Shown here: positions 25,304 to 32,247 of the stretch, piece by piece
How positions within the stretch are numbered: position 1 is the first letter of the stretch
Layout: the number at the start of each line of letters is the position of its first letter
Assembly (NCBI RefSeq): GCF_012027635.1
Contig: NZ_SNUS01000001.1
Span: 1,302,001-1,366,000, forward strand
Direction: 5' to 3'
DNA: 64,000 nucleotides
Source of the DNA: Thermococcus sp. 21S9
GTDB lineage: Archaea > Methanobacteriota_B > Thermococci > Thermococcales > Thermococcaceae
The notes under the pieces: generated by a model
What the model was told of the DNA's origin: nothing
Seen by the model: the letters and a program-made list of their open reading frames with translations, nothing else
Database searches by the model: none
Translations under genes and position numbers: made by a program

Positions 25304-26113
25304 TCACCTCTGGAGGAGGCCCCTTAGAATCTCCACAGCCTCCTCCACGCTCAGCGGGATTTCGTTGATACCGAGCTCGTGGAAGAGCCTCACTATCTCG
25401 GGCACATCGAGGTTCGCCCTCTCTATGAGTTCAGGCCTCGAAAACAGCTCCCTCGGCGTTCCCTCGAAGAGGATTTCTTTGTTCACCACGTAAACCCTGT
25501 CGGCGAGGCGAATCAGCCTCAGGTCATGGGTAACCACTACGACCGTCTTTCCTTCCCCCTTCCAGCTCCGAATCATGTCGAGCACGAAGTTCCTGTTCCT
25601 CAAGTCCAAATCCCTCGTCGGCTCGTCGAGGAGAAGAACTTCCGGCTCCATTGCCGTTACGCAGGCTATCGAGGCCTTTTTCTTCTCGCCACCGCTCAGG
25701 CTGTACGGGTGTCTATCGGCCAGCTTCTCGATGCCGAGTCTTCTGAGTTCTTCTCTGGCCCTCTCAAGGCCCCTCTCTTTACTCCACAGGTGAACGGGTC
25801 CAAAAGCTACATCTTCCAGAACCGTCGCGCTGAAGAGCATAACATCTGGATTCTGGAACAGGAAGCCGACCTTCCGCCGAAACTCCCCGTCCGTCATCGT
25901 GTCCTCCGTTATCGGCTTTCCCTCGAACAGTATCTCGCCCTCCGTTGGCATGACCAGCGCGTCCATCAGCTTGAGCAGTGTGGTCTTTCCGGCGCCGTTC
26001 GGCCCGACTATGGCCAGGGTTTCTCCCCTCTCAACATCCATGTTTATTCCCCTGAGCGCCCACTCCCCGGTTGGATATCTGTAGGAAACGTTTCTGAGCT
26101 CGTAAACCTTCAT
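25304..26113 (-). CDS. cbiO: ECF transporter ATPase, Ni/Co type (CbiO/NikO)
   Basis: 269 residues. Walker A GPNGAGKTT at about residues 37-45, signature YSLSGGEKKKAS, Walker B VLLLDEPTRDLDL and switch His in TVVVVTHDLRL are all present. It is the last gene of an operon cbiM-PDGLE-cbiQ-cbiO that forms a complete energy-coupling-factor importer for nickel or cobalt. It overlaps the cbiQ gene by four bases in the coding direction. The C-terminal 50 residues extend beyond the core ATPase, as usual for CbiO. Confidence 0.9.
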   Translation of the reverse strand: MKVYELRNVSYRYPTGEWALRGINMDVERGETLAIVGPNGAGKTTLLKLMDALVMPTEGEILFEGKPITEDTMTDGEFRRKVGFLFQNPDVMLFSATVLEDVAFGPVHLWSKERGLERAREELRRLGIEKLADRHPYSLSGGEKKKASIACVTAMEPEVLLLDEPTRDLDLRNRNFVLDMIRSWKGEGKTVVVVTHDLRLIRLADRVYVVNKEILFEGTPRELFSRPELIERANLDVPEIVRLFHELGINEIPLSVEEAVEILRGLLQR

Positions 26114-26922
26114 AGCAATCCCCTCGTGAAGGCAAACGTTAGTACGACGAGGAGAACGGTGAAGGCCGAGAACGCGTAGTCGACCTTTCCAGCCTTGAAC
26201 TCCCTCAGCGGTTCGATTTCGTTGGCGTAGCTCCTGGAGAGCATGGCGTAGTAGAGGTCCTCGCCGAGGGCGTTGGCCTTTATGAAGGTCGCCCCGATGT
26301 GCTTTCCGGCCTCTTTCCAGCTCTCGACCATGCCGAGTTCTCCAGCTAACCTCGCCCTCCTCGCGTGCATCGCGTCAAGCAGGAGCTTGGCGAGGAGGAA
26401 TATGTAGCGGTAGGTTAAGGTCATTATGGTTATCACCATTCCGGGAACCCTGAAGAACGCGAGGGCCGAGACGATGTCGTTCCACCTGCTCGTCATCGTG
26501 AAGAGTATCGCGTATGAAACCGCAGTCGCGACGCGGAGCGTAAAGAGAACCGCCCAGCGGATTCCCTCCCTGCTCGCGGTGAGACCGAACAGATGAAAAA
26601 CCGGCTCGCCCGGAATCATGAATATCGAAGGGAGGGCTATAACCCCCGTGAAAATCGGAATGAAGACCCAGACCCTCTTCGTGAACTCGACTACCGGCAG
26701 TCTGGAGAGAACCGCGAGGACGAGTGCAAGGAAGTAGAAAGCTAAAATCACATCAATCCGTCCGAGGGAAACCACCGTCGCGACTATCGCAACGAGCGAG
26801 AACACCTTAACCCTTGGGTCGATTCTCTGAAGCAGGCCGTCCATTCTCGCGTACCTCTCTGAGAAGACGGCGTTGGTCGTGAACTCGAGGACTTCCCTGG
26901 CGGTCTCTTCGAGGAACCCCAT
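26110..26922 (-). CDS. cbiQ: ECF transporter transmembrane component (CbiQ/NikQ)
   Basis: About 270 residues with five to six transmembrane helices. The conserved cytoplasmic coupling segment MHARRARLAGEL followed by SRSYANEIEPL carries the two Ala-Arg-x signatures that contact the ATPase in ECF T-components. The start ATG at 26922 is preferred over 26934 by comparison with family N termini. It is located 21 bp after the PDGLE gene. It transmits ATP hydrolysis to the CbiM substrate-capturing subunit. Confidence 0.87.
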   Translation of the reverse strand: MGFLEETAREVLEFTTNAVFSERYARMDGLLQRIDPRVKVFSLVAIVATVVSLGRIDVILAFYFLALVLAVLSRLPVVEFTKRVWVFIPIFTGVIALPSIFMIPGEPVFHLFGLTASREGIRWAVLFTLRVATAVSYAILFTMTSRWNDIVSALAFFRVPGMVITIMTLTYRYIFLLAKLLLDAMHARRARLAGELGMVESWKEAGKHIGATFIKANALGEDLYYAMLSRSYANEIEPLREFKAGKVDYAFSAFTVLLVVLTFAFTRGLL

Positions 26923-26943
26923 TCTCACCACCAAAAAATAAAT

Positions 26944-27279
26944 TCAGGAGGAGGCGCCCTTGCCGACCACGAACTTGACGAGGGCGTAGTAGAGGGCAAC
27001 GACGAGTGCCGTTCCAACTATCGCGGAGATTATGTAGCCTATCGAGGCGTGGAGCTTGTCCTCCCAGCCTGGGATGTTGTAGTCGGGCAAAATCGCGTGG
27101 TTCCAGGCGTCCGCGAGCTTCTCCATGCCGGGCAACTTGTGGCCGACCATGTGCTCCACAGTCTGGACGTCCCACTCGCCCCAGGCATCGTCGTAGTTCC
27201 ACACGAGCAGTATTCCAATCGGGGAGAGGATTATCATGACGCCGACTATTGCGAGGAGGGTCTTGGTTACCTTGTCCAT
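26944..27279 (-). CDS. PDGLE/CbiN-like small membrane subunit of Ni/Co transporter
   Basis: 111 residues with two helices (residues 8-28 and 83-104) around a short outside loop. In Ni/Co ECF systems, a two-helix CbiN or PDGLE-domain protein (NikN/NikL) is required with CbiM for metal uptake. The loop ends in PGWEDKLHASIGYI, which resembles the PDGLE region. The position between cbiM and cbiQ fits. The metal (Ni or Co) is not decided by this protein. Confidence 0.7.
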   Translation of the reverse strand: MDKVTKTLLAIVGVMIILSPIGILLVWNYDDAWGEWDVQTVEHMVGHKLPGMEKLADAWNHAILPDYNIPGWEDKLHASIGYIISAIVGTALVVALYYALVKFVVGKGASS

Positions 27280-27283
27280 TCAA

Positions 27284-27943
27284 TCACCCCCTTGCAAGGG
27301 TCCTCATCTCGAAGAGGTCGGGCCTGCTCTTTCTGACGTACCACACGACTGCCGCGGTGACGACCGCCGCGGCGGGGCCTGCTGTGACGAGGTGCGCTAT
27401 CGCCATCGCCGGAACGGAGACGCTGAGGGGGTAGGGGCAGTAACCGGGCTGAATGTAGGGCTGTATTCCGAGTTCGATGCCCGCCATTATCGCCGCTGCA
27501 ACGAGTCCAACGTAGGCGCCGATTCCAGCTGAGATGACCTCGTTGAGCTTGAACTTCTCTGTGAGGAACTTGTAGGTGTAGTAGCCGACGAAGGGGAGGA
27601 CGACGCCCATGTTGAAGACGTTGGCGGCGTAGGTCGTTATTCCGCCGTCACCGAAGAACAGGGCCTGAATGAGCAGAACTATTGTCAGCGACACCGTTGC
27701 GGCCCAGGGGCTTATGAGTATCGCTATTATCGTTCCGCCGACGATGTGCGCCGTCGTTCCTCCGGGAACCGGCATGTTGTACATCATCACGAGGAACGAA
27801 AAGGCCGTGAGCACTCCCAGCAGGGGCACCTGGCTTGGCTTGAGGTTCTTGAGCCACTTGAAGGCCCTGTACCAAATAGGTATCATAATCAAATAGAAAA
27901 ACGCGCAGGTGTACGGCCCAAGGTATCCATCCGGTATGTGCAA
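27284..27943 (-). CDS. cbiM: Ni/Co ECF transporter substrate-specific subunit (CbiM/NikM)
   Basis: About 219 residues. It begins with HIPDGYLGP; the N-terminal amine and His2 of the MHIPDG sequence bind the metal in CbiM/NikM, so the start should be right before that His. I therefore choose the TTG at 27943, with GGTGGTG six bases upstream, instead of the GTG codons at 27949/27952 that would add residues before it. Seven hydrophobic helices follow, with conserved VPGGTTAHIVGG. First gene of the operon, with SurR-like and direct-repeat sites upstream. Confidence 0.87.
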   Translation of the reverse strand: MHIPDGYLGPYTCAFFYLIMIPIWYRAFKWLKNLKPSQVPLLGVLTAFSFLVMMYNMPVPGGTTAHIVGGTIIAILISPWAATVSLTIVLLIQALFFGDGGITTYAANVFNMGVVLPFVGYYTYKFLTEKFKLNEVISAGIGAYVGLVAAAIMAGIELGIQPYIQPGYCPYPLSVSVPAMAIAHLVTAGPAAAVVTAAVVWYVRKSRPDLFEMRTLARG

Positions 27944-27966
27944 TTTCACCACCCCTCATTCCTGAT

Positions 27967-27997
27967 TGGTGTTATCAGGACCTAAGATGGTGTTATC
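27967..27997 (-). promoter_or_regulatory. Pair of direct repeats over the cbiM transcription start
   Basis: TGGTGTTATC occurs at 27967-27976 and again at 27988-27997, 21 bp apart (two helical turns). The predicted minus-strand start of transcription (about 27975-27980) lies among them. GTGTTA(T/C) resembles half-sites described for NikR in other prokaryotes, so a nickel-responsive repressor is likely (inference); NikR sites are usually inverted rather than direct. Confidence 0.5.
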
Positions 27998-27999
27998 CT

Positions 28000-28008
28000 A
28001 TAAAAAAC
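28000..28008 (-). promoter_or_regulatory. TATA box of the Ni/Co transporter operon
   Basis: Minus strand TTTTTTATA, preceded by a purine-rich BRE-like CAAAAAG. It is sandwiched between the SurR-like site upstream and the direct repeats downstream. Confidence 0.55.
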
Positions 28009-28022
28009 TTTTTGAAAAGAGT

Positions 28023-28045
28023 GTTACTAACCTCAGGTTCACAAC
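28023..28045. promoter_or_regulatory. Double SurR-type site upstream of cbiM
   Basis: GTTACTAAC (28023-28031) and GTTCACAAC (28037-28045) are exactly five bases apart, so the extended SurR consensus GTTn3AACn5GTT is matched and continued into a second full GTTn3AAC. It lies just upstream of the minus-strand BRE/TATA, the position from which SurR activates hydrogenase operons in P. furiosus. Confidence 0.7.
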
Positions 28046-28113
28046 GGGAAGGGGTAGACTGGGCCTTCAAAATATGAACGGGGAAGTTAAGGAGAATAAA
28101 AGGTATCAAGGTA

Positions 28114-28914
28114 TCAGAGGTAGCCCCTGTCCTCTTCTTCCGGAGCCGGGGGCATCGTCTGCTCGAGCATCGCTCTCTGCATCTCCTGAACCTTCTGGAG
28201 TATCTCCTCGGTCTCCTTGGCGCGCTCCTCGAGGGCTGTCATGTCGAGCTCTATTCCGAGTATCTTCGTGACCGCCGTTAGAACTGCCTTGGCGGCCTTG
28301 GCGTCGACGATGTAGCCGAGGCTCTCGCCGAGTATGCTTATACCGTACATCGAGCGGAGCTTGCCCATGCCGAGGAGAAGACCGGCGGCACCGACTATGG
28401 CTCCGCCCTCGTCCTCCCTCCAGACTACCTCGACGGAGCAGTCCTTGAGCTTCTCCTTGTAGTAATCAACGAGCTCCTCGTGGGTTACCGCAGCTAAGAC
28501 CCTCGGCTCGCCCTGGAGTTCCGGCACTTGGTAGCCACCCATCGTTATTATCTCCCTGACGCCGAGTTCCTGAACGAGGTCGAGCATCTTGCCGACAACC
28601 TCGTAGTGGCCGGGGCTGTCCGTCGGCGGAACCTGCTGGTCGCCGGTGATGATGATTAGGTCCCTTCCGTTCTCGTCGGGGTTCACCCAGTAGTAGAACT
28701 CGTTCTTCATGAGCTCGACGATTGAGCCCTTCTTTATGATGACCTGGTGCATGAAGTGCGGTGAGTAGAGCTCGGCGAACTTCACCGCGTTGAGCTCCTG
28801 AATCAGGTGCTCCGCGGCGAGCTTTCCAACGAGGCCTATGCCAGGGAGGCCTTCTATGAACACCGGGTCCCTGAGCTGGGGCCTCTCAAGGAGGTAGATG
28901 GTGGTTTCCTTCAT
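28114..28914 (-). CDS. PAC2 family protein (proteasome assembly chaperone-like)
   Basis: About 266 residues. EGLPGIGLVGKLAAEHLI near residue 20 and IITMGGYQVPELQGEPRV near residue 120 are the signature regions of the PAC2/COG2047 ATP-grasp-like family, related to eukaryotic proteasome assembling chaperones; archaeal members may act in proteasome assembly, but this is not proven. The C-terminal 45 residues form an acidic coiled coil. The start ATG at 28914 overlaps the nop10 stop (ATGA), so it belongs to the translation-gene operon. Confidence 0.82.
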   Translation of the reverse strand: MKETTIYLLERPQLRDPVFIEGLPGIGLVGKLAAEHLIQELNAVKFAELYSPHFMHQVIIKKGSIVELMKNEFYYWVNPDENGRDLIIITGDQQVPPTDSPGHYEVVGKMLDLVQELGVREIITMGGYQVPELQGEPRVLAAVTHEELVDYYKEKLKDCSVEVVWREDEGGAIVGAAGLLLGMGKLRSMYGISILGESLGYIVDAKAAKAVLTAVTKILGIELDMTALEERAKETEEILQKVQEMQRAMLEQTMPPAPEEEDRGYL

Positions 28915-29090
28915 TTTCTCACCTCTATCCCAAGGACTTCCCTTCTCCACCTGCGCCGGTACTCACCGTAGGGGTCCTCCGGCGAGAAGCGCGGTGGGTG
29001 GGCTACCTTGGTCTTCGCCCCGCAGACCGGACAGGTCTCCTTCAGGGTGTACCTGCCACATTCGGGGCACTTTCTTATGCGGAACTTCAT
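28911..29090 (-). CDS. nop10: H/ACA ribonucleoprotein subunit Nop10
   Basis: 59 residues. MKFRIRKCPECGRYTLK and later ETCPVCG give the two-CxxC zinc ribbon, followed by the linker HPPRFSPEDPYGEYRR, which is diagnostic for archaeal Nop10. The protein binds the pseudouridine synthase Cbf5 and helps place guide RNAs and rRNA for pseudouridylation. It sits between eIF2-alpha and PAC2, the typical archaeal order; the stop overlaps the PAC2 start, and the ATG is two bases after the eIF2-alpha stop. Confidence 0.93.
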   Translation of the reverse strand: MKFRIRKCPECGRYTLKETCPVCGAKTKVAHPPRFSPEDPYGEYRRRWRREVLGIEVRK

Positions 29091-29092
29091 GG

Positions 29093-29914
29093 TTACCTCC
29101 TCTTAATCTTCCTTATGCGCTTCTCCTTCCTGATGAGGGTTGCCTCTCCGCCCGCTTCCTTTATGACGCGGAGGATTTCCTCGGCTATGCTCTCGAGAAC
29201 CTCCTCCGCCTTGTAGTAGTCCGGGGCGGTTATGTCAATCCTGTACCTCGGAGCGCCCTGGTAGGTGAACTTGACGTCTATGTCCTTCTCCTCGTTGGCC
29301 CTATCGCGCGCCCTAATCAGGGCCTCCTTGATTATCTCGATTCCGTTGGGCTTCGGAACGGTTATCTCGAACTCCGCATCGATGGTAACGGTCGGAATCT
29401 CGACGTATGCCTCGATGATTGGCCTGAGCGCTTCAATCCACTCGTCGCTTATGAGCCCCTTGAGGACGTCCATCCCGTTCTGGGCGGCGTCCTCGAAGGC
29501 GGCGTAAACCTCTCCGTACTCCTCCTCGAGCGGAACCCAGACCTCGCGCCAGGCCGTCTCGAAGTCCTTGCCTATCTTTTCGGCGGCCATCTTGAGAAGG
29601 TTCTCAGCCTTCTGGGCGCGCTTGTACTCCTGGAGCTTGGCCTTCCTCTGCTGTTGGTTAACGCGCTTGAGGCTCAGGTCTATGTGCCCTTTCTCGGGGT
29701 CAACGCGGATGACCTTGACGACTACCTTCTGGCCCTCCTTCACGTAGTCCCTGATGTTCTTGACCCAGGTTGGAGCAACCTCGCTTATGTGCATGAAGCC
29801 TTCCTTTCCGGGATACTCGTCAAGGGTGAGGAACGCTCCGTACGGGTGAATGTTCTTGACGGTAGCGACGACGAATTCTCCCTCCTCGGGAAACTCCTTG
29901 GCTTTCCTCGGCAT
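29093..29914 (-). CDS. Translation initiation factor 2 subunit alpha (aIF2-alpha)
   Basis: About 273 residues. The N-terminal S1 domain (residues 8-85) includes HPYGAFLTLDEYPGKEGFMHISEV, then a helical domain, and a C-terminal alpha-beta domain (about 175-265). This is the normal layout for the aIF2 subunit that, with beta and gamma, delivers initiator Met-tRNA to the small ribosomal subunit. The regulatory Ser51 region of eukaryotes is not conserved in function. A separate TATA (minus strand, 29962-29970) lies upstream, so it can be transcribed apart from the ribosomal protein genes before it. Confidence 0.94.
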   Translation of the reverse strand: MPRKAKEFPEEGEFVVATVKNIHPYGAFLTLDEYPGKEGFMHISEVAPTWVKNIRDYVKEGQKVVVKVIRVDPEKGHIDLSLKRVNQQQRKAKLQEYKRAQKAENLLKMAAEKIGKDFETAWREVWVPLEEEYGEVYAAFEDAAQNGMDVLKGLISDEWIEALRPIIEAYVEIPTVTIDAEFEITVPKPNGIEIIKEALIRARDRANEEKDIDVKFTYQGAPRYRIDITAPDYYKAEEVLESIAEEILRVIKEAGGEATLIRKEKRIRKIKRR

Positions 29915-29961
29915 TCTAACCACCTCTAAATTTTTCTCTCCGGAAGGTTTACGAGAAGAGG

Positions 29962-29970
29962 TTTTTAAAA
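29962..29970 (-). promoter_or_regulatory. TATA box of aIF2-alpha/nop10/PAC2
   Basis: Minus strand TTTTAAAAA in the 84-bp gap between rps27e and the aIF2-alpha gene, placing a transcription start near 29938. Confidence 0.5.
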
Positions 29971-29998
29971 GTTTGGCGGGAAGGAAAAAGGGAGGAAA

Positions 29999-30196
29999 TC
30001 ACTCGAGAACCTCGAGTATCTTGGCCTTGATGACGCCCTTACCGCCGGTCGGCTCGACGAGGGTTGCACCGCAGACGAGACAGCGAACCTTCGTCGCCGG
30101 GTGGCTGAAGACTATCTGCTCGTTGCCACAGTCAATGCACTTGACGCGGAGGAACCTGCTCCTCGGCATCGGGATGAGGTTCTTCGGGAGCGCCAT
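29999..30196 (-). CDS. rps27e: 30S ribosomal protein S27e
   Basis: About 65 residues. A single zinc-finger with [13 protein letters not shown] and [10 protein letters not shown] provides four Cys ligands, and the TGGKG loop near the C terminus is typical of S27e. The ATG at 30196 is chosen because family members open with MALPKN; a longer start at 30202 is less likely. It lies two bases after rpl44e in the same operon. Confidence 0.93.
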   Translation of the reverse strand: MALPKNLIPMPRSRFLRVKCIDCGNEQIVFSHPATKVRCLVCGATLVEPTGGKGVIKAKILEVLE

Positions 30197-30198
30197 GT

Positions 30199-30483
30199 TC
30201 ACACCTCCACGAGCTCGAACTTCTTAACGCGGAAGCCCTTTCCTCTGGTGTGGGCCTTACCGCAGACGGTGCACCTAAAGCGGAGGTCGAGCTTCTTGAC
30301 CGGCTTCTCCCTTCCGGCCGGGTTCGGCCTCGGGAAACCGCGGTAACCCTTGAGGATTCTGCGGAAGCGCCTCTGACCCTGGCTGAGCTCGCTCCTCGGC
30401 CTCTTCTTAACTTTCTCTACCTTGTGGATGGTGTGCTTCTTACAGTACGGGCAGTAGGTCCTTATCTTCTTCGGGTACTTCAT
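30199..30483 (-). CDS. rpl44e: 50S ribosomal protein L44e
   Basis: About 94 residues, highly basic. [20 protein letters not shown] and CTVCGKAH supply the CxxC pairs of the zinc ribbon, and the middle [18 protein letters not shown] is diagnostic. It binds near the E site of the large subunit. The ATG at 30483 follows GGAGGTGAG; the ORF can be read five codons further up, but family members begin with MKYPK. It leads the rpl44e-rps27e operon, with hairpins in the 5' leader. Confidence 0.93.
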   Translation of the reverse strand: MKYPKKIRTYCPYCKKHTIHKVEKVKKRPRSELSQGQRRFRRILKGYRGFPRPNPAGREKPVKKLDLRFRCTVCGKAHTRGKGFRVKKFELVEV

Positions 30484-30529
30484 CTCACTCACCTCCACGG
30501 GGAGCCCGGTGGGTTCCTTCGCGGATACC

Positions 30530-30559
30530 CCCGAGCCATGAGCCGATGATTAGCTCGGG
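30530..30559 (-). promoter_or_regulatory. Hairpin in the rpl44e 5' leader
   Basis: CCCGAGC and GCTCGGG form a perfect 7-bp stem with a 16-base loop. On the minus strand the TATA-like GCTTTTTAAAC (about 30577-30588) puts the transcript start near 30555, so this hairpin would be at the very 5' end of the mRNA. A second imperfect hairpin (GGAaCCC/GGGcTCC) follows closer to the ribosome binding site. Confidence 0.4.
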
Positions 30560-30648
30560 TTTCCCGTTTGAGGAGATGTTTAAAAAGCTTTTTCCCGGTT
30601 CCGAAACTTTTAAATACTAAAGGTTACTAAAAATGCTCGGTGATGGAA

Positions 30649-31212
30649 ATGAAGAGAATGATAGACATCGTCAGAGAAGCAAAGAAGGTTGAGGAAAAAG
30701 CGGAGAAGGACTACAAGAAGCTTCTCAAAAAGCTTGACAAGCCCGAGTACGCCGATTTGAGGGGGCTTATTCTGAGGCTCGCCATAGACACCGCCTTCCA
30801 CAAGCACCTCATGGAGGCCCTGGAGAAGGCTTACGACGAGGCCGTTGAGCTCGTCGAGGAGTACGCCGTCGAGAAGCCCAACGATGACTTTGCCCTAATT
30901 CCGGGCGTTCCAACGATGGTCATGCCCCTCGGTTTCGGCCCGATTGGTGCCAGGATTCCGCCTGAGGAGATAATAGAGGAGTACCTTAAGGACTTCCCGA
31001 CCGAGGTTGTTCTCCCCGGCACCGATGAGAAGCTCATTGAGATTCTGAAGAGGTACGCCGAGGAAGAGGACGAGATGAGAAAGCTCTACGATGAGCTCTC
31101 AAGGAGGGCCTTCCACCCGGTTGTGCGGGAGCTTGTGAAGGAACTCAAGAGGAACGAGGAACAGCACGAGAGCCTCGTCAAGGGCCTCGTCGAGAAGTAC
31201 TCTAAAGACTGA
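30649..31212 (+). CDS. Ferritin-like helical protein
   Basis: About 187 residues, almost all helix. Acidic and His positions spaced as in rubrerythrin/ferritin-like di-iron bundles are seen: VEEKAEKDYKKLL near the start, DTAFHKHLMEALE in the second helix, EEEDEMRKLYDEL in the third, and RNEEQHESLVKGL in the last, giving E...ExxH-type ligands. A central loop of about 55 residues (DDFALIP to PTEVVLPGTD) splits the bundle. A metal-binding or oxidative-stress role is plausible, not proven. ATG 30649 fits the GGTGAT at 30639-30644; 30643 is possible. TATA CTTTTAAATAC at about 30607-30617. Confidence 0.65.
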   Translation: MKRMIDIVREAKKVEEKAEKDYKKLLKKLDKPEYADLRGLILRLAIDTAFHKHLMEALEKAYDEAVELVEEYAVEKPNDDFALIPGVPTMVMPLGFGPIGARIPPEEIIEEYLKDFPTEVVLPGTDEKLIEILKRYAEEEDEMRKLYDELSRRAFHPVVRELVKELKRNEEQHESLVKGLVEKYSKD

Positions 31213-31783
31213 GTATCAGCGGAACCAGGAAGGGGACGATTGCCGTTAGAATGAACCCGTGGACGAAGGCAACGAGTGCCACCTCCCTTCCTCCAAATTT
31301 TGTTATTATCGGCAGGGTCGTGTCCATCGTCGTCGCCCCTCCCATCACCACCGCCCTTTCCGGGTCTATTCTCCCGATTGCGATGGGGTAGAACAGAATG
31401 GTTAGGATTTCCCTCATCAGGTTCCCGAGGAAGCCAACCGCGCCGTAAACCGCGGAGTACTGCGCTATAAGCGGGCCCGTCAGTGAGTACCATCCACAGC
31501 CGGCTCCGATGGCGAGGCCCCACCTCGGCTCTATCCCGAGAATCAGCGACGCCAGCAGTCCGCCAAGGATTGAGCCAGTCAGCGTTAAAAACGGCAGGAC
31601 GAGGGCCTTTCCTCCGACCTTCCTGAGCTCCTTGGCGTTGAAGTTCAGCCCGAGGTCCATTCCGATAAGGAATATGAGGATGTAGAGCATCAGCTCGTAG
31701 GCGTTCCCGAAGTCCGGGCTGAGGAAGTGCCCCACGAGCGTTCCGATGGTGAGAGATGCCAGGACGAGGTAGAGGAACCTCAC
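31202..31783 (-). CDS. LysO-like (DUF340) transporter, C-terminal subunit
   Basis: 193 residues with six to seven hydrophobic helices. FLIGMDLGLN, GAGCGWYSLTGPL and GGATTMDTTLPII are characteristic of the LysO/DUF340 family of lysine exporters in Bacteria. In Bacteria the protein is one chain of about 300 residues; here the N-terminal four helices are encoded by the gene upstream (31780-32016), which overlaps it by four bases. Substrate in Archaea is not established. Its 3' end overlaps the convergent ferritin-like gene by 11 bp. Confidence 0.78.
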   Translation of the reverse strand: MRFLYLVLASLTIGTLVGHFLSPDFGNAYELMLYILIFLIGMDLGLNFNAKELRKVGGKALVLPFLTLTGSILGGLLASLILGIEPRWGLAIGAGCGWYSLTGPLIAQYSAVYGAVGFLGNLMREILTILFYPIAIGRIDPERAVVMGGATTMDTTLPIITKFGGREVALVAFVHGFILTAIVPFLVPLILSL

Positions 31784-32016
31784 CTGACCACCTCCGCGAG
31801 GAGAAGGCTACCGGCTATCGTCAGAACCGCGAAGAGAGCTGAAACGCCGAGGAGCCAGAGGCCGTTTACCTGAACCTCCCCGGTCTTGACCCCAAGGAAG
31901 AAAATCATCGCGAGTAGCGCAATGCTCGTGGGAGTTTCAAGGTTCGGCTTTTTTCCGGCCCTTTTCAGGAGGTAGCCCAGCAGAAGGCCGAGGATGAGCG
32001 GGATGAAAACGTTCAT
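31780..32016 (-). CDS. LysO-like transporter, N-terminal subunit
   Basis: 78 residues, nearly all hydrophobic: three helices starting with PLILGLLLGYLLK, ending LAEVVR. It corresponds to the N-terminal third of LysO. The ATGA overlap with the following DUF340 gene shows they are made together, so the transporter works as a split two-chain protein. The start ATG at 32016 is the first in the frame; the upstream gap holds a probable C/D box RNA gene on the same strand. Confidence 0.7.
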   Translation of the reverse strand: MNVFIPLILGLLLGYLLKRAGKKPNLETPTSIALLAMIFFLGVKTGEVQVNGLWLLGVSALFAVLTIAGSLLLAEVVR

Positions 32017-32056
32017 GCCTTAGATTTTGCTCTGAAGGTTAATAAAAGTATCGAAT

Positions 32057-32121
32057 GGGCTCGGAGGGTGTTCACGTCATCATCTGTGAGCCCTCAGTTT
32101 GCTTGCTATTCTTCATCGCCC
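32057..32121 (-). ncRNA. Probable C/D box sRNA (2'-O-methylation guide)
   Basis: On the minus strand, 65 bases run from GGGC to GCCC, which can pair as a terminal stem. Inside, in order, are a C-like box GCGATGA, a guide-length stretch, D' box CTGA, C' box ATGATGA, a second guide-length stretch (GTGAACACCCT) and a D-like box CCGA. C and D deviate by one base each from RTGATGA and CTGA, and the D'-C' spacing of about 10 is long. A minus-strand TATA (GTTTAAAA, 32143-32150) is centred about 26 bases upstream of the 5' end. Targets cannot be assigned by eye. Confidence 0.55.
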
Positions 32122-32142
32122 GGGAAGGCTTTGAGCGGGGGG

Positions 32143-32150
32143 TTTTAAAC
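32143..32150 (-). promoter_or_regulatory. TATA box of the C/D box sRNA
   Basis: Minus strand GTTTAAAA, with the base 25-26 positions downstream of its centre being the first G of the sRNA's terminal stem. The next minus-strand gene, the LysO N-terminal subunit, begins 105 bases further on, so this could also be its promoter. Confidence 0.5.
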
Positions 32151-32247
32151 GTTTCCCGAAAATCCATCGCTTTACGGCCGTTTTCGGCGAAACTTTAAGA
32201 CTCAAGGTTTTTATGATGAACGTCTCAACCTTCGGGTGGTGGTCGTT

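Noticed and set aside
30622-30630. GTTACTAAA upstream of the ferritin-like gene as a SurR site
   Set aside because: One mismatch in the core GTTn3AAC, and no extended half-site; downstream of the TATA element.
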